64,000 nucleotides of DNA from Nocardia sp. NBC_01503 (GTDB taxonomy: Bacteria; Actinomycetota; Actinomycetes; Mycobacteriales; Mycobacteriaceae). The notes below the pieces were generated by a model. The model was not told where the DNA came from, made no database searches, and saw only the letters and a program-made list of their open reading frames with translations. The translations under genes and the position numbers were made by a program. The DNA lies in assembly GCF_036327755.1 (NCBI RefSeq), contig NZ_CP109596.1:5766001-5830000 (forward strand). The letters are read 5' to 3'. Shown here in pieces: positions 61,190-64,000 of the stretch (its first letter is position 1; every line of letters starts with the position of its first letter).

Positions 61190-63754
61190 TCAGAGCGCGG
61201 CGAGGAGTTTATCCGCCGCCGCCTCGATCCGATCCTCGTCCAGCAGAACGGAATTCGCGGCCGGACCGAGTGGGACGAAACTGTCCGCACTGGTGACGCG
61301 GGCAATGCGCCCGTCGAATCCGGCATCCAGCAGTGCGGTGCAGATCGCCTCGGAAACGCCTCCGCTGCGGCGGGTTTCATCGGCGATGAGCACTCGGCCG
61401 GTCGCCCGCGCGTTGTCGAGAAGGTCATCGATCGGCAGCGGTGCGAGCCAGCGCAGATCCAGCACCCGCGCGTGCACGCCGCGTTCGGCCAACCGCCGCG
61501 CCACCCGCAGGCTCATCGGCACGCCGTTGGCGAAGCTGACGATCGTCAAATGTGTTCCGGTGCCGTGCACCCGGGCCTGCCCGATCTCGACATGACGGAC
61601 CGCGTCCGCGGGCGCGAGCCAGCCGCCGTCACCGGGCCGGTGCAGATCGCGCGTGTGATAGAGCGCGATCGGCTCCAGATAGACGCATACCCGGCCATCC
61701 ACCCTCGCGGCCGAAACGCACGTGCGAAGCATGGCGGCGGCATCATCGGCGCGTGACGGCGAGGCGATCACCAGTCCGGGGATATCCCGCAGTGCCGCAA
61801 CGGAATTGTCATTGTGGAAGTGGCCGCCGAAACCCTTCTGATAGGCGAATCCGGCGATCCGCACCACCAGCGGATTGCGGTACTGCCCGTTGGAGAAGAA
61901 GGACAGCGTCGCCGCCTCACCACGCAGTTGATCCTCGGCATTGTGTACGTACGCCAGGTACTGGATCTCCGGAATCGGGACGAAACCGGCGAGCGCGGAG
62001 CCCAGTGCCGTGCCGAGGATGCTCTGTTCATCCAGGAGCGTGTCGAATACCCGTCGCACGCCGAAGGTCTGTTGCAAACCCTTGGTGACGCCGTAGACCC
62101 CGCCCTTGCGTCCGACATCCTCGCCGAACACCAGTACATCCGAATCGCGGCTCAGCAACTGCCCCAGCGTGTGATTGACGGCCTGTGCCAACGTCATCGG
62201 AGTTCCGGCGTCGGCGCTCGTCGAATTCGCGCCGGGAGCCGCTCGACCCGTGGCGGAGTACTTCGATGAGGTCGCGCGGGTGCTGCCGGATGCCGACGCG
62301 ACCGACCGCGCGGAGCCGGTGACTACCGAGCTGGCAGAGCCGACCGCGCCCGAGCCGGTGAGGCGGCCCGCGCTCGCGCCGGTGGACCCGAGGGTGACCG
62401 AGCCGGTGCGGCCGCCCGCGCCCGCGCCGGTGGAGCCGACCGTGGCCGACCCGGTGTGCCCGACCGTGACCGATCCTGTGGAGCCGACGGTGACCGAGCT
62501 GGTGGCGCTGGTGGCAACCGCACCGGTGGAGATCCCCGCGGCCGCGCCGGTGGAGCTGACGGCGCCCGATCCGGTGGAGATCGCGGTGGCGGAGCCGCTG
62601 GTGCGCAGGGCGTCGGTGCGCACCACGGTCGGCCGCGACGGCGCGATCGGAGCCATGACCGCGCTCGCGGAGGTGAGTTGCGCCTCGCCCCGGACACTTT
62701 CGGCCGTGGCGGTGACGCGTGCGCCGATATCGCTGTAGCGGCGCAGGATTTCGCCGGGTGTGGCGAAGCCCGCGGTAATGAGCAACCGAGCGGTCCGAGT
62801 CACCGGATCGCCGCGCAGCTCGGTCGCCAATTCCGCGGGGCGACGATACGCGGTCTCTACGTCGGATCCGGCATGCCCGAGCAGTCGCACGGTACGCAAT
62901 CGCAGGAAGGCCGGTTTGCGGTGCGCGCGAACCCAATTCGCGGCGTCTTGTGCGGTGGCGAAAGCCTCCGTGAGGTCGGATCCATCGGCGTCGAACCATC
63001 GCAGTCCGGGCCGGGAGCCGTACGCCTGATCGATCCATCCGCGCGGGGTCGGCACGCTGATCCCGATGCCATTGTCCTCGCACACGAACAGCAGCGGCAT
63101 GGGTACGCCCAGCTGTGCGGTATGCACGGCGGTGTTGATCGCTCCCGTCGCGGTCGAGTGGTTGGCCGAGGCATCGCCGAAGCTGCACACCACCACCGCA
63201 TCCGAGGGCCATTCGCAGGCGACGTGCAGCTGTGCGGCCCGCTCCAGCGCGAAGGCCAGACCCACCGCGCGCGGCAGATGTGAGGCGATGGTGGAGGTCT
63301 GCGGAATGACATGGGCGGCCTTGCTGCCGAAAACCTTGTGCCGCCCACCGGAGATCGGATCGGCGACCGCGGCCACCACCCCCAGCAGCACATCCCTGAT
63401 CGGATCGAGCCCCGCCACCTGTCGCGCCCGCTGCACGAAGAACGCCCCGGATCGATAGTGCAGCAGCGCCGGATCGTCGACTCGCAGCGCCGCGGCCACC
63501 GCCGCATTCCCCTCGTGCCCCGAGGATCCGATGCTGTAGTACCCGCGCCCATCGCGCGCGAGCTGTCGCGCCGCCAGGTCCAGATGTCGCGAGGTGGCCT
63601 GCGCCTCGAAGAGTTCGAGCCCCTGCGTCCCGGTCAGCCGACTGCCCGGCGTGAGCGATTCCTGTTGTGGCCGAGCCGCTCCCGGTCTCGTGGCGGCGAC
63701 TTCCGCCCGAAACCACCCATCGAGTTCGGACTCCCGCTCGTTGATGCGACCCAC
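61190..63754 (-). CDS. Fused E1 alpha-beta 2-oxoacid dehydrogenase with repetitive linker
   Basis: 854 residues. The N-terminal half (about 30-355) is an E1 alpha chain: SIGSSGHEGNAAVAAAL, TPP-binding GDASANHSTATGAINTA followed by VCEDNGIGIS. The C-terminal half (520-854) is E1 beta: VLVFGEDVGRKGGVYGVTKGL, PEIQYLAYVHNAEDQLRGEA and VLIADETRRSGGVSEAI. Between them a low-complexity linker (about 386-496) repeats the units GSTGSVTVG and STGA, very unlike the rest. Probably acts on branched-chain or aromatic 2-oxoacids, since E2 and E3 must come from elsewhere. The GTG start follows GGAGAGG. Confidence 0.9.
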   Translation of the reverse strand: MGRINERESELDGWFRAEVAATRPGAARPQQESLTPGSRLTGTQGLELFEAQATSRHLDLAARQLARDGRGYYSIGSSGHEGNAAVAAALRVDDPALLHYRSGAFFVQRARQVAGLDPIRDVLLGVVAAVADPISGGRHKVFGSKAAHVIPQTSTIASHLPRAVGLAFALERAAQLHVACEWPSDAVVVCSFGDASANHSTATGAINTAVHTAQLGVPMPLLFVCEDNGIGISVPTPRGWIDQAYGSRPGLRWFDADGSDLTEAFATAQDAANWVRAHRKPAFLRLRTVRLLGHAGSDVETAYRRPAELATELRGDPVTRTARLLITAGFATPGEILRRYSDIGARVTATAESVRGEAQLTSASAVMAPIAPSRPTVVRTDALRTSGSATAISTGSGAVSSTGAAAGISTGAVATSATSSVTVGSTGSVTVGHTGSATVGSTGAGAGGRTGSVTLGSTGASAGRLTGSGAVGSASSVVTGSARSVASASGSTRATSSKYSATGRAAPGANSTSADAGTPMTLAQAVNHTLGQLLSRDSDVLVFGEDVGRKGGVYGVTKGLQQTFGVRRVFDTLLDEQSILGTALGSALAGFVPIPEIQYLAYVHNAEDQLRGEAATLSFFSNGQYRNPLVVRIAGFAYQKGFGGHFHNDNSVAALRDIPGLVIASPSRADDAAAMLRTCVSAARVDGRVCVYLEPIALYHTRDLHRPGDGGWLAPADAVRHVEIGQARVHGTGTHLTIVSFANGVPMSLRVARRLAERGVHARVLDLRWLAPLPIDDLLDNARATGRVLIADETRRSGGVSEAICTALLDAGFDGRIARVTSADSFVPLGPAANSVLLDEDRIEAAADKLLAAL

Positions 63755-63893
63755 CCTCTCCCGTATGTCCCATATGTCGCGTACGCCGGGCTATCAGACT
63801 AGATGCGAAAAGCGCAGGTCCGGCGCAACTCCAGTCGGATCGGCTGGTCGCGGCACTCAGTCGATTGTGGCGCGGAAGCGGGCGGCGTGCGAG

Positions 63894-64000
63894 CTATTCG
63901 GGCCAGCTGTCGCGTCGCATCATCTCGATGATCAAGGCCGCGATATTCCAGGCGTCATCGCCGCCGCGATGATGGGTGCCCTCGAGGGGGAGTTCGGCCG
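63894..64000 (-). CDS. 3'-5' exonuclease, C-terminal fragment (runs off window)
   Basis: Only the last 34 complete codons are inside. They read LEGTHHRGGDDAWNIAALII and end in EMMRRDSWPE then TAG. The HHRGGDDAWNIA stretch is the Exo III motif of DEDDh exonucleases (the KapD/ERI1-like group), with catalytic His and Asp. Substrate unknown. The stop is 139 bases from the start of the E1 gene on the same strand, so the E1 gene could be downstream in an operon. Confidence 0.8.
   Translation of the reverse strand, partial: AELPLEGTHHRGGDDAWNIAALIIEMMRRDSWPE

Noticed and set aside
62175..62738. Plus-strand open frame with Pro-Val-Glu repeats opposite the E1 linker
   Set aside because: It is the antisense reading of the repetitive linker; no start signal, and the flanks read antisense to conserved E1 sequence.

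Overview
The window is a gene-dense, very GC-rich actinobacterial chromosome segment. Gene content and order closely follow the Mycobacterium tuberculosis Rv1379-Rv1438 region (pyrR-pyrB-pyrC-carA-carB-pyrF, mihF-gmk-rpoZ-coaBC-metK, priA, fmt-rsmB-rpe, ribE-ribBA-ribH, uvrC-rapZ-yvcK-whiA, gap-pgk-tpiA). The PE/PPE and lprG/P55 genes of that species are absent, and the style of the accessory genes points to Nocardia or a close relative in Mycobacteriales. This placement is inferred from remembered gene order, not from a database search.

Layout. 1-222: start of a membrane protein on the minus strand. 547-9363: pyrimidine operon, preceded by an RNA hairpin that matches the PyrR-binding loop and pairs with the pyrR Shine-Dalgarno. 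9425-10753: patatin-like and VOC proteins. 11294-18056: mihF, gmk, rpoZ, coaBC, metK and a degenerate priA. 18066-22073: small regulators with their targets (MarR, an NmrA-like/TetR divergent pair with two matching operators, an ABC ATPase, a HAD protein). 22180-27845: His/Gly-rich PadR, secreted lipase, def-fmt-rsmB. 27846-28215: intergenic repeats. 28216-30419: an unknown protein and the sigF-rsbW pair. 30546-35364: rpe, an unknown gene and the riboflavin genes (ribD is not in its usual place). 35416-43722: gamma-glutamyltransferase, amino-acid permease, a flavin dehydrogenase and an AlkZ-like protein sharing a 28-bp palindrome, and two small secreted proteins. 43895-49058: uvrC-rapZ-yvcK-whiA. 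49231-52256: gap-pgk-tpiA, closed by a textbook terminator. 52462-58315: accessory genes including a truncated Asp-box protein abutting a methyltransferase, and a membrane protein-histidine kinase-response regulator operon. 58374-63754: a BlaI/M56-peptidase locus with three matching operators, then a fused E1 alpha/beta dehydrogenase with a repetitive linker. 63894-64000: 3' end of an exonuclease.

How the parts work together. Most core genes sit in tightly overlapping operons (ATGA or TGATG junctions) for UMP synthesis, translation initiation (deformylase and formyltransferase), riboflavin synthesis, cell-envelope/carbon control (rapZ, yvcK, whiA) and lower glycolysis. The accessory parts are mostly one- or two-gene units with their own dyad-symmetric sites. 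The least explained part is 58.3-61.2 kb. There a BlaI-type repressor, a BlaR-like metallopeptidase without a penicillin-sensing domain, a short membrane/secreted protein and a transporter remnant are tied together by three near-identical 24-bp operators. No beta-lactamase is present in the window. No tRNA, rRNA, CRISPR array, insertion sequence or phage gene was recognised.
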